Shown: one piece after another, positions 1-7,914 of the stretch | Numbering within the stretch: position 1 is the first letter of the stretch | Layout: every line of letters starts with the position of its first letter | Source: Massilia eburnea | Lineage (GTDB): Bacteria; Pseudomonadota; Gammaproteobacteria; Burkholderiales; Burkholderiaceae_D | Assembly: GCF_009720745.1 (NCBI RefSeq) | Contig: NZ_WNKX01000013.1 | Coordinates: 93,947 to 157,946, forward strand | Length of the DNA stretch: 64,000 bases | Direction of reading: 5' to 3' | Program-made: the position numbers and the translations under genes | Notes under the pieces: model-generated | Told to the model about the DNA's origin: nothing | What the model saw: the letters and a program-made list of their open reading frames with translations, nothing else | Databases searched by the model: none

Positions 1-1
1 G

Positions 2-1084
2 AGCTTCGCCATCAACGGCGGCAAGCTGACCACAACCGGCGGCCTGTACACCTCGCTGCAGAAACTGGGCCTGACCTGGAACTTCAACGAATACCTGATG
101 CAGCTGACCGGCGACAAGCCCGCCCTGCTGCAGACCGCATCCACGACGCCGGGCTATGTTGGCCCGGCCTGGGGCGGCTGCTGCATGCGTGCGGTGGACA
201 TGGAATACAAGCTGCTCTCGCCTTACCTGAACGTCGGCTGGGAAAAGGGTCCGCTGAACGTTGACGCCAGCGTGCGCCAGGACCGTCAGCGTGCCAACGG
301 CACGGCCAATATCGCCACCAATGGCCTGGTTTACGAGCCTGCCAGCGAGCAGCTGGTCGACTACAAGATCCACCACACCTCGTACTCGGTGGGTGGCAAC
401 TACCAGTTCAGCCGCGACCTGGCGCTGTTTGCCCGCGCCAGCGATGGCGTGGCCTTCAATGCGGACCGTATCCTGTTCGGTACGCCGCTCGATGGCAGCG
501 CACCGATCAGCATCAACACCGTGCGCCAGGTTGAAGGCGGCGTGAAATGGCGTTCCGGCAGCACCAGCGCCTTCCTGACGCTGTTCCGCGCCAAGACCAA
601 CGAATCGAACTTCGAGGCGACGACGCAGATCAGCACCGCCAACCGCTACGACGCCAAGGGCGCCGAGCTGGAAGCGGCATGGAGCCTGGGCGACTTCCGC
701 ATCAACGGCGGGCTGACCTGGACCGACGCCGAAATCGTCGGCACCGCGCCGGGCCAGGAATCGAACATCGGCCACACGCCGCGCCGCCAGGCACGCATCA
801 CCTACCAGATCGCGCCGAGCTACAACGCCGGTCCGCTGACCGTGGGCGGCAGCCTGGTGGGCACCGGCCGTTCCTGGGCCGACGATGCCAACACCATCGA
901 CATGCCGGCCTTCCGCACCGTGAACCTGTTCGCGCGCTACCAGTTCAATTCGCAACTGAGCCTGTCGTTAAGCGTCAATAACCTGTTCAACAAGATCGGC
1001 TACACCGAAGTCGAAGGCGACGGCCATGCCGCGCGTTCGATCGGCGGCCGCGCTGTGAAGATGGGCCTGAACTACTCCTTCTGA
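2..1084 (+). CDS. TonB-dependent receptor, 3' part (outer membrane, probably sucrose uptake)
   Basis: The frame is open from base 2 to a TGA stop, so the gene starts before the window and about 360 C-terminal residues are visible. They show alternating beta-strand patterns, a late NNLFNK segment and a C-terminal Phe (NYSF), all typical of the end of a TonB-dependent receptor beta-barrel. The plug domain and TonB box are out of view. The next gene starts 13 bases later and encodes an amylosucrase-like enzyme, followed by fructokinases and a sugar permease. This matches the receptor/enzyme/permease arrangement of sux sucrose loci in Xanthomonas (established knowledge), so sucrose is the inferred substrate. 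Family certain, substrate inferred. Confidence 0.88.
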   Translation, partial: SFAINGGKLTTTGGLYTSLQKLGLTWNFNEYLMQLTGDKPALLQTASTTPGYVGPAWGGCCMRAVDMEYKLLSPYLNVGWEKGPLNVDASVRQDRQRANGTANIATNGLVYEPASEQLVDYKIHHTSYSVGGNYQFSRDLALFARASDGVAFNADRILFGTPLDGSAPISINTVRQVEGGVKWRSGSTSAFLTLFRAKTNESNFEATTQISTANRYDAKGAELEAAWSLGDFRINGGLTWTDAEIVGTAPGQESNIGHTPRRQARITYQIAPSYNAGPLTVGGSLVGTGRSWADDANTIDMPAFRTVNLFARYQFNSQLSLSLSVNNLFNKIGYTEVEGDGHAARSIGGRAVKMGLNYSF

Positions 1085-1097
1085 TTTGGAAACTGCA

Positions 1098-3008
1098 ATG
1101 CCGATGTCTTCTTCCATCCACCATTTGCTCAACGCCGTGCCGGAGGGGCGGCACGCGGAGGCGGGGCGCCGCTACGCGGTGCACGGACCTGCCCTGCGCA
1201 GCTGCCTGCATAGCCTGTACGGCGCAACGCCAGGGTTCGAGCAGTGGTACGGCAGCTTGCTTGCGGCAGTGGGCGAATTGCACGGCGCACGCAGCCCGGC
1301 GCTGGCGGCGCTCGATACGGCGCGCGCCGCGCAGCCGGACTGGTTCCTCGGGCAGCAGATGCTCGGCTATTGCAGCTATGTGGACCGGTTCGGCGGCGAC
1401 TTGCGCGGCGTCGCGAGACGCATTCCTCACCTGCAGGAACTGGGTGTGCGCTACCTGCACCTGCTGCCTTTCCTGAAGATGCGGGAAGGGGAGAATGATG
1501 GCGGCTTTGCGGTCGCCAGCTTCGAGCAAGTCGAACCGCGCTTCGGCAGCAACGCCGACCTGGAGGCGCTGACTGCCAGCTTGCGTGAAGCGGGCATCAG
1601 CCTGTGCGCGGATTTCATCCTGAACCATGTGGCGGACGACCATGCGTGGGCGCGCGGCGCGTGCGAGGGCGACGAGCGCTTGCGCAGCTTCTTCCACCTG
1701 TTTCCTGACCGTGCGCAGCCCGACGCCTATGAGCGCACGCTGGGCCAAGTGTTCCCGCAGGCCGCGCCCGGCAACTTCACCTATGTTCCGGCGATGGATG
1801 CCTGGGCGTGGACCACGTTTTATCCCTACCAGTGGGACTTGAACTGGTCCAATCCCGAAGTTTTTTCAGCCATGGCGGGCACTTTGCTGCGGCTGGCGAA
1901 CCGGGGGATTGAAGTATTCCGCCTCGATTCCACAGCCTTCTTGTGGAAGCGCGAAGGTACCAATTGCATGAACCAGCCGGAAGCGCACCTGATCCTGCAG
2001 GCGCTGCGGGCGCTGACATCCATCGCAGCGCCGGGCGTGTTGCTGAAGGCGGAGGCAATCGTACCGATGCGTGAGCTGCCGGCATACTTCGGCCAGCCCA
2101 AGCAGCCGGAATGCCATATCGCCTATCACAGCAGCCTGATGGCGGCAGCCTGGGGCTCGCTTGCGGAGCAGGACGCGGGACTTGTGCGCAGCGTGGTCGA
2201 AGGCACGCCGGCATTGCCGCCGAACGCCAGCTGGCTCAGTTATGTGCGCTGCCATGACGACATCGGCTGGAACGTCCTGCGCGCGGAGGCGGCGGAAGCG
2301 GCAGAAGGCGCAGCCGGCCGCGCACGCGACCCGCAGGCACGCCTGGCTGCGATCTCGCGTTTCTTCGCTGGCGCGGATGGCAGCTATGCACGCGGCGAAG
2401 CGTTCCAGAGCAGCGACCCGCACGCCGCGCACGGCAGCAACGGCATGGCCGCGAGCCTGGCCGGCCTGGAAGGTGCAAGCAGCGTGTCCTCCGGCTCCTC
2501 TGTACCGATCTCGGATGCGGAAGGGATGGCCTTGCGCCGCTTGTTGCTGCTGCACGGCCTCGCACTGAGTTTTGGCGCGCTGCCCGTGCTGTACATGGGC
2601 GATGAACTGGGACAGACGAACGATTACAGCTTCCGCGAGCGTGCAGACCGCGCAATGGACAGCCGCTGGCTGCAGCGCCCAATGCTGGACGAGCAGCGCT
2701 GCGCCGAGCGCCACGACAACGGGACACAGGCAGGACGCGTCTACGCTGCCTTGCGCACCCTGGTCGCGGCACGCCGGCACTTGCCGGCATTGGCGGCGGG
2801 AGAGCCACGCTCGCTGCTGCCCGCCCCGAACGCAGTGCTGGCGCTGCAGCGCGGCCCGGCCTTCCTGGCCCTCTACAACTTCTCCGGCGAGCCGCAGCAG
2901 TTCACGCTGGCAGGTCGCTGGCAGGACTGCCTCGAGCCAGAGCAAAGCCACGAAGGCGAAATGACAATAGCGCCGTGGGCCATGCTTTGGCTGCAGCGCG
3001 ACAAATAA
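1098..3008 (+). CDS. Amylosucrase / sucrose hydrolase, GH13
   Basis: A cytoplasmic GH13 enzyme of 636 residues, the same length as Neisseria amylosucrase, which cleaves sucrose, releases fructose and transfers glucose to a glucan or to water. Expected catalytic segments are present: FRLDSTAFLWK with nucleophile D277, LKAEAIV with acid/base E319, and VRCHDDIGW with the third acid near residue 387. LCADFILNHV is GH13 region I. The ATG at 1098 has a GGA eight bases upstream; a TTG at 1086 in the same frame is less likely. It lies between the TonB receptor and a fructokinase that would use the released fructose. Amylosucrase and pure sucrose hydrolase (SuxB type) cannot be separated by sight. Confidence 0.9.
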   Translation: MPMSSSIHHLLNAVPEGRHAEAGRRYAVHGPALRSCLHSLYGATPGFEQWYGSLLAAVGELHGARSPALAALDTARAAQPDWFLGQQMLGYCSYVDRFGGDLRGVARRIPHLQELGVRYLHLLPFLKMREGENDGGFAVASFEQVEPRFGSNADLEALTASLREAGISLCADFILNHVADDHAWARGACEGDERLRSFFHLFPDRAQPDAYERTLGQVFPQAAPGNFTYVPAMDAWAWTTFYPYQWDLNWSNPEVFSAMAGTLLRLANRGIEVFRLDSTAFLWKREGTNCMNQPEAHLILQALRALTSIAAPGVLLKAEAIVPMRELPAYFGQPKQPECHIAYHSSLMAAAWGSLAEQDAGLVRSVVEGTPALPPNASWLSYVRCHDDIGWNVLRAEAAEAAEGAAGRARDPQARLAAISRFFAGADGSYARGEAFQSSDPHAAHGSNGMAASLAGLEGASSVSSGSSVPISDAEGMALRRLLLLHGLALSFGALPVLYMGDELGQTNDYSFRERADRAMDSRWLQRPMLDEQRCAERHDNGTQAGRVYAALRTLVAARRHLPALAAGEPRSLLPAPNAVLALQRGPAFLALYNFSGEPQQFTLAGRWQDCLEPEQSHEGEMTIAPWAMLWLQRDK

Positions 3009-3023
3009 CGATTGGAGACAGCC

Positions 3024-3965
3024 ATGAGTGTGGCAATGTTCGGCGAAGCCCTCGTCGATGATTTCGGCAGCGAGCAGGTAGTTGGCGGCGCGCCCTTCAA
3101 TGCAGCCCGCAACCTGGCCGCTCTCGGCACGCCGGCGCTGATGATCACGCGCATCGGCCAGGACGCCAATGGTGAGGCGGTGCGCGCAGAATTCCAGCGC
3201 TATGGCATGGCGCAATGGGGCTTGCAAACCGACGACGCATGGCCGACCGGCCGCGTAGTGGTCGAGCGCAGCCAGCACGGCCACGCATTCCACATCCTGC
3301 CAGGCCAGGCCTACGACCATATCGAGGCTGCACCCGCCCGCATGGTGCTGGAACAAGCCAGGCCGCAAGTGCTGTACTTTGGCACCCTGGCCCAGCGCCA
3401 CCTGACTTCCCGCAGCGCCCTGGTCGAACTGCTGGAGGCCAGCCAGGCCACCCGCTACCTCGACCTCAACCTGCGCGAGGGCCAATACACGGAACGCAGC
3501 GTGTACGAATCGCTGCGCCACGCCGATATCCTGAAGGTCAACGAAGAAGAACTGGCCGCGCTGCTGGCATGGTACGCGCCGTCCGGGCCGCAATTGGTGC
3601 GCGCGCACGATCCCGGCCTGCCGGCTGCCTGCTCCCTGCTGATCGAGAAATTCGACCTGCAGGCCATGGTCGTTACCCTCGGTCCGCGCGGCGCGATGTA
3701 TATTGGCGCTGATGGCCGCGTGATCCGCGAGCATGGCAATGAGGAACCGTACAAACTGGTCGATACGGTAGGCGCCGGCGATGCCTTCTCCGCCGTTTTC
3801 CTGCACGGCTATGTGCAAGGCTGGGACTTGGCCCTCACCATGGCGCGTGCCAACGCCTTTGCCGGCGCCGTGTGCAGCTTGTCGGGCGCCGTGCCGCAAG
3901 ACATGGCCTTTTACGAACCATGGACCCAGCGCTGGCAGGCGGCAGCGGAAGGAGCCCCGCGATGA
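3024..3965 (+). CDS. PfkB-family sugar kinase, probable fructokinase (copy 1)
   Basis: A 313-residue ribokinase/PfkB-fold kinase. The N-terminal FGEALVDDFG and VGGAPFNAARNLA segments bind sugar. The C-terminal DTVGAGDAFSA is PfkB signature 2 with the catalytic Asp and the anion-hole glycines. It probably makes fructose 6-phosphate from fructose freed by the upstream GH13 enzyme. The ATG at 3024 follows TTGGAGA with good spacing. The stop overlaps the permease start, suggesting translational coupling. A clearly related second copy lies at 5345-6274. Family is certain; fructose as substrate is inferred from context. Confidence 0.9.
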   Translation: MSVAMFGEALVDDFGSEQVVGGAPFNAARNLAALGTPALMITRIGQDANGEAVRAEFQRYGMAQWGLQTDDAWPTGRVVVERSQHGHAFHILPGQAYDHIEAAPARMVLEQARPQVLYFGTLAQRHLTSRSALVELLEASQATRYLDLNLREGQYTERSVYESLRHADILKVNEEELAALLAWYAPSGPQLVRAHDPGLPAACSLLIEKFDLQAMVVTLGPRGAMYIGADGRVIREHGNEEPYKLVDTVGAGDAFSAVFLHGYVQGWDLALTMARANAFAGAVCSLSGAVPQDMAFYEPWTQRWQAAAEGAPR

Positions 3966-5314
3966 TGCAGCACAAACCGCATCTGTCGTTCCGGCAGATC
4001 GTCAACATGAACATCGGCTTCTTCGGCATCCAGTTCAGTTTTGGGCTGCAGCAAAGCAGCATGAGCCCGATCTACAAATACCTGGGCGCCGATGAAGCGA
4101 GCTTGCCATATCTTTGGCTGGCCGGCCCTGTCACCGGCCTGCTGGTGCAGCCCATCATCGGCGCGCTGAGCGACCGCACCGTCTCGCGCTGGGGACGCCG
4201 CACGCCATACTTCCTGGTCGGCGCGCTGCTGTGCAGCCTTGGCCTGCTCGCCATGCCGTTCAGCCCCGTGCTGTGGATGGCTGCCGGCCTGCTGTGGCTT
4301 CTCGACGCGGCCAACAACGTGACGATGGAACCCTACCGCGCTTTCGTCAGCGACCGCCTCGCAGTGCGCCAGCACTCCCTGGGCTTCCTGACCCAGAGCG
4401 CCTTTACCGGGCTGGGACAGACGCTGGCCTACCTCACGCCTTCCATCCTGGTCTACCTTGGCACCAGCCGCGACGCGGTCAACAGCCACCATATTCCCTA
4501 CACCGTGATCGGCGCCTTCCTGCTGGGAGCAGTGTTCTCGCTGGCTTCCGTGCTGTGGAGTTGCTGGACGACCCCTGAGCTGCCGCTCTCGCCGCAGGAA
4601 GAAGCGGAACTGCGGGCCAAACCCACCGGCTGGCGCGACACGCTGGGCGAAATCGCGCAAGCGCTGCGCGACATGCCGCCCACCATGAAGCAGCTTGCCG
4701 TGGTCAAGCTATTCCAGTGGTACGCCATGTTCTGCTACTGGCAGTACATCATGCTGGCGCTGGCCTCCTCCATCTACAAGACCTCCGATCCCGCCTCGGC
4801 CGGATTTCGCGAGGCGGGCTTGCTGAATGGCCAGGTGGGCGCCTTCTACAACTTCGTCGCTTTCATCGCCGCGTTTGCGCTGGTGCCGTTCACGCGCCGC
4901 TTTGGACCAAGGATCACGCACAGCATCTGCCTGGCGGCGGCCGGCATCGGCATGCTGAGCATCCCGCTGATCCGCGAACCCGTTCAACTGCTGTGGCCCA
5001 TGCTCGGCATTGGCTTGGCCTGGGCCAGCATCATGGGCAATCCGTATGTGATGCTGGCGGGCAGCATACCGCCGGAGCGTACCGGCGTGTACATGGGCAT
5101 CTTCAATATGTTCATCGTGATTCCGATGATCATCCAGATTTTCACCTTGCCACTGTTTTACCGCAGCTTGCTGCACGGCGATCCTGGCAATGTGGTGCGG
5201 CTGGCAGGCGGCTTGCTACTGTGTGCCGCAGTGGCGGTGCTGTTCGTCAAGTTGCGGGCGGCGCGCCCGTTGGCGGATACTTCCTCGCGCCAGGAGGCCG
5301 TTTTGCTAAAATAG
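3962..5314 (+). CDS. MFS sugar permease, SLC45/sucrose-transporter-like
   Basis: A 450-residue inner-membrane transporter with about 12 hydrophobic segments. The loop between segments 2 and 3 reads IGALSDRTVSRWGRRTPYF, close to the conserved loop of plant sucrose/H+ symporters and bacterial SuxC-type permeases. The N-terminal FGLQQSSMSPIYKYLGA segment is also typical of that group. AAGGAG lies seven bases before the ATG at 3962, which overlaps the kinase stop. A second ATG sits directly after it. It is inferred to bring sucrose from periplasm to cytoplasm, completing the route receptor, permease, GH13 enzyme, fructokinase. Confidence 0.88.
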   Translation: MMQHKPHLSFRQIVNMNIGFFGIQFSFGLQQSSMSPIYKYLGADEASLPYLWLAGPVTGLLVQPIIGALSDRTVSRWGRRTPYFLVGALLCSLGLLAMPFSPVLWMAAGLLWLLDAANNVTMEPYRAFVSDRLAVRQHSLGFLTQSAFTGLGQTLAYLTPSILVYLGTSRDAVNSHHIPYTVIGAFLLGAVFSLASVLWSCWTTPELPLSPQEEAELRAKPTGWRDTLGEIAQALRDMPPTMKQLAVVKLFQWYAMFCYWQYIMLALASSIYKTSDPASAGFREAGLLNGQVGAFYNFVAFIAAFALVPFTRRFGPRITHSICLAAAGIGMLSIPLIREPVQLLWPMLGIGLAWASIMGNPYVMLAGSIPPERTGVYMGIFNMFIVIPMIIQIFTLPLFYRSLLHGDPGNVVRLAGGLLLCAAVAVLFVKLRAARPLADTSSRQEAVLLK

Positions 5315-5344
5315 CCCGAGCCGTTTAACGTGGGGAGGGCAGCG

Positions 5345-6274
5345 ATGTCAGCAAGAGTTCTGGTCTTTGGCGAGGCGCTGCTGGATGATTTTGGCGACCG
5401 GCAAGTTGTTGGCGGCGCCCCCTTTAACGTGGCACGCAACCTGGCGGCCCTGGGCCATCCCACCCTGATGGTGACGCGTGTCGGCAATGATGCTCACGGT
5501 AACTTGCTGCGCGAGGAATTCTCCCGTTTCGGCATGAGCAGCGAGGGCTTGCAGCATGGGGCGGAACCGACCGGCCGCGTGGTGGTGGAACGCGATGGCG
5601 AAGGCGGGCACCGCTTCCACATCCTGTCCGGGCAGGCGTATGACCATATCGAAGCCGCGGCGGCCGTCGACGTGATGCGTGCTTTTTCTCCTAACACGGT
5701 GTATTTCGGCACGTTGGCCCAGCGCGAGCCCGATTCGCGCGAAGCGCTCAAGGCGGTGCTGGATGGCGCCGGCGACGCTGAACATTTCCTCGACCTGAAT
5801 TTGCGCAACGGCGTGGACGAATCGGTGGTGTTCGATTCACTGCAGCGGGCCGATATCGTCAAAGTCAACGAGGACGAACTGCAGGCGCTGTTCTCCTGGT
5901 ATTGCCATACCTGTCCCGATACCGTGGACATGGATTGCGCCGCCGTCGAGACGGAGGCGCGCGCCATGATGCACAATTTTTCCATCAAGGGCTTGCTGGT
6001 GACGCTGGGCGAGCGTGGCGCCATGTATTTCGGCGCCGATGGAGCGCGGGTGGTCGAGCACCAGGTGGCGAAGCCGGCGCAGTTTGTCGATTCGGTGGGG
6101 GCGGGGGATGCGTTTGCTGCCGTTTTCCTGGTGGGACGGGCGCGCGGCTGGGATATGCCGGTGATACTGTCGCGAGCGAATGCCTTCGCCGGCGCGATCT
6201 GCGGTATTCCAGGCGCAGTGCCGTCGGACCTGGCGTTCTACGACACCTGGCGCAAGGACTGGGGCCTCACCTAA
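5345..6274 (+). CDS. PfkB-family sugar kinase, probable fructokinase (copy 2)
   Basis: A 309-residue PfkB kinase with the same layout as the 3024-3965 gene: FGEALLDDFG, VGGAPFNVARNLAALG and a C-terminal DSVGAGDAFAA catalytic signature. The two proteins align over their whole length and are a paralogous pair flanking the permease. A strong GGGGAGGG lies just before the ATG at 5345, about 30 bases after the permease stop, so it probably belongs to the same operon. It may differ from copy 1 in affinity or in preferring another hexose. The stop TAA is followed at once by ACCCGC, a word seen at several stop codons in this window. Confidence 0.88.
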   Translation: MSARVLVFGEALLDDFGDRQVVGGAPFNVARNLAALGHPTLMVTRVGNDAHGNLLREEFSRFGMSSEGLQHGAEPTGRVVVERDGEGGHRFHILSGQAYDHIEAAAAVDVMRAFSPNTVYFGTLAQREPDSREALKAVLDGAGDAEHFLDLNLRNGVDESVVFDSLQRADIVKVNEDELQALFSWYCHTCPDTVDMDCAAVETEARAMMHNFSIKGLLVTLGERGAMYFGADGARVVEHQVAKPAQFVDSVGAGDAFAAVFLVGRARGWDMPVILSRANAFAGAICGIPGAVPSDLAFYDTWRKDWGLT

Positions 6275-6297
6275 ACCCGCTGGCGGTGGATCAGGGC

Positions 6298-6324
6298 GGT
6301 GTCTGACCCTGTGGGTCAGACACC
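6298..6324. repeat. Short palindrome GGTGTCTGACCC-TGT-GGGTCAGACACC
   Basis: Perfect 12-base arms with a 3-base loop lie between the convergent fructokinase and VOC genes. The core GTCTGACCC word also appears in the larger elements at 10902, 44072 and 53147, so this looks like a shorter member of the same REP-like group. No T-run follows either arm, so a simple intrinsic terminator is not evident. Confidence 0.75.
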
Positions 6325-6385
6325 GGTTTGCCGGTTTTTGCCGACACCAGCATAGGGGCAGACCCGCCTGCGCCGCTGCTAACGA

Positions 6386-6808
6386 CTAGGCCGCCGCGAC
6401 CTTCCGGCGCGTCTGGATCATCTTCCAGCCGTTGCCCGACGGGTCGCGGAAACCCGCATCCACCGTCCCGTAACGCTCCACCGGCTCCTGCGTGAATTCC
6501 ACGCCTTTCTGGTTCATCTTGTCGTAAGCGGCAAAACAATCGTCCACTTCCAGCACCATCGGCGGCATGGCGCCCTTGGCGACCAATGCATTCAGCGCCT
6601 GGGCGGTCGCGGCATCGTGCACTGGAGCGCCCGGCACGTACAGGCCAAGCTGGAACGATGGCTGCTCCGGATGCTGCACGGTCAGCCAGCGATAGTCGCC
6701 ATTGCGGACATCGGTGTGTACCTTGAAGCCCAGTTTGTCGACATAGAAAGCCAGCGCTTCATCCTGGTCGCGAACGTACAGGCCTACGGTTTGAATACCT
6801 TGAGTCAT
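6386..6808 (-). CDS. VOC (glyoxalase/bleomycin-resistance fold) protein
   Basis: A 140-residue protein with two VOC half-domains: an N-terminal TVGLYVRDQDEALAFYVDKL and a C-terminal FRDPSGNGWKMIQ. VOC proteins are small metal- or ligand-binding enzymes with many functions, and no substrate can be read here. Its start codon overlaps the stop of the upstream AraC regulator by four bases (ATGA), and that gene in turn overlaps bacterioferritin. All three are probably co-translated. Function within iron storage or stress response is unknown. Confidence 0.85.
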   Translation of the reverse strand: MTQGIQTVGLYVRDQDEALAFYVDKLGFKVHTDVRNGDYRWLTVQHPEQPSFQLGLYVPGAPVHDAATAQALNALVAKGAMPPMVLEVDDCFAAYDKMNQKGVEFTQEPVERYGTVDAGFRDPSGNGWKMIQTRRKVAAA

Positions 6809-7284
6809 GGGGTGGTCTCCTTTAAGTGAGACTCCATTGTAGGGAGGGCTTCCTGGCGCCGCTTCTCCGAAACTGCCATTGTGAGGTTGGGGCGCTGTGC
6901 CGCGCTCAGGACGCAGGCTGGCACCGGACCCGGCTCGGCCGCTGCGGCGCGCTCCTGCTCGCGGATATCGCCTGGATTCTTGCCCGTGATATCGCGGAAG
7001 GTGCGTCCGAACGTGCCCAGGCTTTTCCAGCCCGTGCTGAAGGCAATATCGGTGATGGGCAGGTCGGTTTCGCGCAGCAGCGTCACCGCCTTTTCAATGC
7101 GGCGCGTGAGCAGGTAGCGGTGGGGCGGCAGGCCGAAAGCCTCCTTGAAGGAGCGGGCGAAGTGAGTTGCAGAGACGCAGCTCACTTCCGCCAGGCGGCT
7201 TACCGGCCATTCCTCTTGCGAGGCGGCGTCCATCCGGTCTTTGGCGCGCAGCAGGCGGCGCAGCAGGACCGGGTCCAGGATCAT
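6805..7284 (-). CDS. AraC-type regulator consisting mainly of the DNA-binding domain
   Basis: A 159-residue protein. Residues about 12-110 form the double helix-turn-helix of the AraC family, with [21 protein letters not shown] in the first half and [20 protein letters not shown] in the second. The tail is proline- and alanine-rich. There is no N-terminal sensor domain. The ATG at 7284 overlaps the bfr stop (ATGA), and its own stop overlaps the VOC start the same way. It may regulate its own operon or the VOC gene; this is inference from position. Confidence 0.85.
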   Translation of the reverse strand: MILDPVLLRRLLRAKDRMDAASQEEWPVSRLAEVSCVSATHFARSFKEAFGLPPHRYLLTRRIEKAVTLLRETDLPITDIAFSTGWKSLGTFGRTFRDITGKNPGDIREQERAAAAEPGPVPACVLSAAQRPNLTMAVSEKRRQEALPTMESHLKETTP

Positions 7285-7757
7285 TCGGCTTCCGACATCT
7301 GCGACTGCAGGTAGTTCTGGATGCCGATCTTGCCGATGATATCGATCTGGGTTTCGAGCCATTCGATATGCTCCTCGGTATCCTTCAGGATATCCAGCAG
7401 CAGGTCGCGCGACACGTAGTCGCCGACTTTCTCGGAATGCGCAATGCCTTCCTTGATGGTCACATGCGCGCCTTTTTCCAGTTTCAGGTCGGCCGCCAGC
7501 ATTTCTTCGGTGTTTTCGCCGATCAACAGCTTGTGCAGGGCTTGCAGGTTAGGCAGGCCGTCCAGCATCAGGATACGGTCGATCAGGCGGTCGGCATGCT
7601 TCATTTCGCCGATCGACTCGTCGTACTCCTTCTTGCCCAGCTTGTCGAAGCCCCAGTGGCGATACATGCGCGCATGCAGGAAGTACTGGTTAATCGCCGT
7701 CAGTTCGTTGGTCAGCTGTGCATTCAGCAGACGGATAACGTCTTTGTCGCCCTTCAT
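7281..7757 (-). CDS. bfr: Bacterioferritin
   Basis: A 158-residue iron-storage subunit, the family's usual length. Ferroxidase and heme residues align with E. coli Bfr: E18, E51, H54, E94 and H130 for iron, M52 for heme. Position 127, a Glu ligand in E. coli, is Thr here with Glu at 128-129 (DTEEH); from memory the same DTEEH appears in Burkholderia Bfr, so it may be a lineage trait. The protein assembles into a 24-mer. It is the first gene of bfr-araC-VOC. Its upstream region is shared with a siderophore receptor and contains a Fur-box-like site. Confidence 0.95.
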   Translation of the reverse strand: MKGDKDVIRLLNAQLTNELTAINQYFLHARMYRHWGFDKLGKKEYDESIGEMKHADRLIDRILMLDGLPNLQALHKLLIGENTEEMLAADLKLEKGAHVTIKEGIAHSEKVGDYVSRDLLLDILKDTEEHIEWLETQIDIIGKIGIQNYLQSQMSEAE

Positions 7758-7863
7758 GGGGTTTCCTTCTTATCGGGTTGGGAATAATGGCATTTTGCCA
7801 CGAAGCAGGGCGGCCACCTAGCTGTCGGGTGGACATAGGATTGCTAACGACATTGCTAATCTA

Positions 7864-7882
7864 AATGAAAACAATTATCATT
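7864..7882 (+). promoter_or_regulatory. Fur-box-like operator
   Basis: The 19-mer AATGAAAACAATTATCATT matches AATGATAATCATTATCATT at 16 of 19 positions, a phase of the Fur consensus. It sits about 30 bases before the siderophore-receptor start and in the divergent bfr/receptor region. Iron-dependent repression of the receptor is inferred. A fur gene is present at 40793-41221. Confidence 0.75.
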
Positions 7883-7914
7883 TGCGTTTTATGCCCACAT
7901 TTTCAGAGTTGTCC

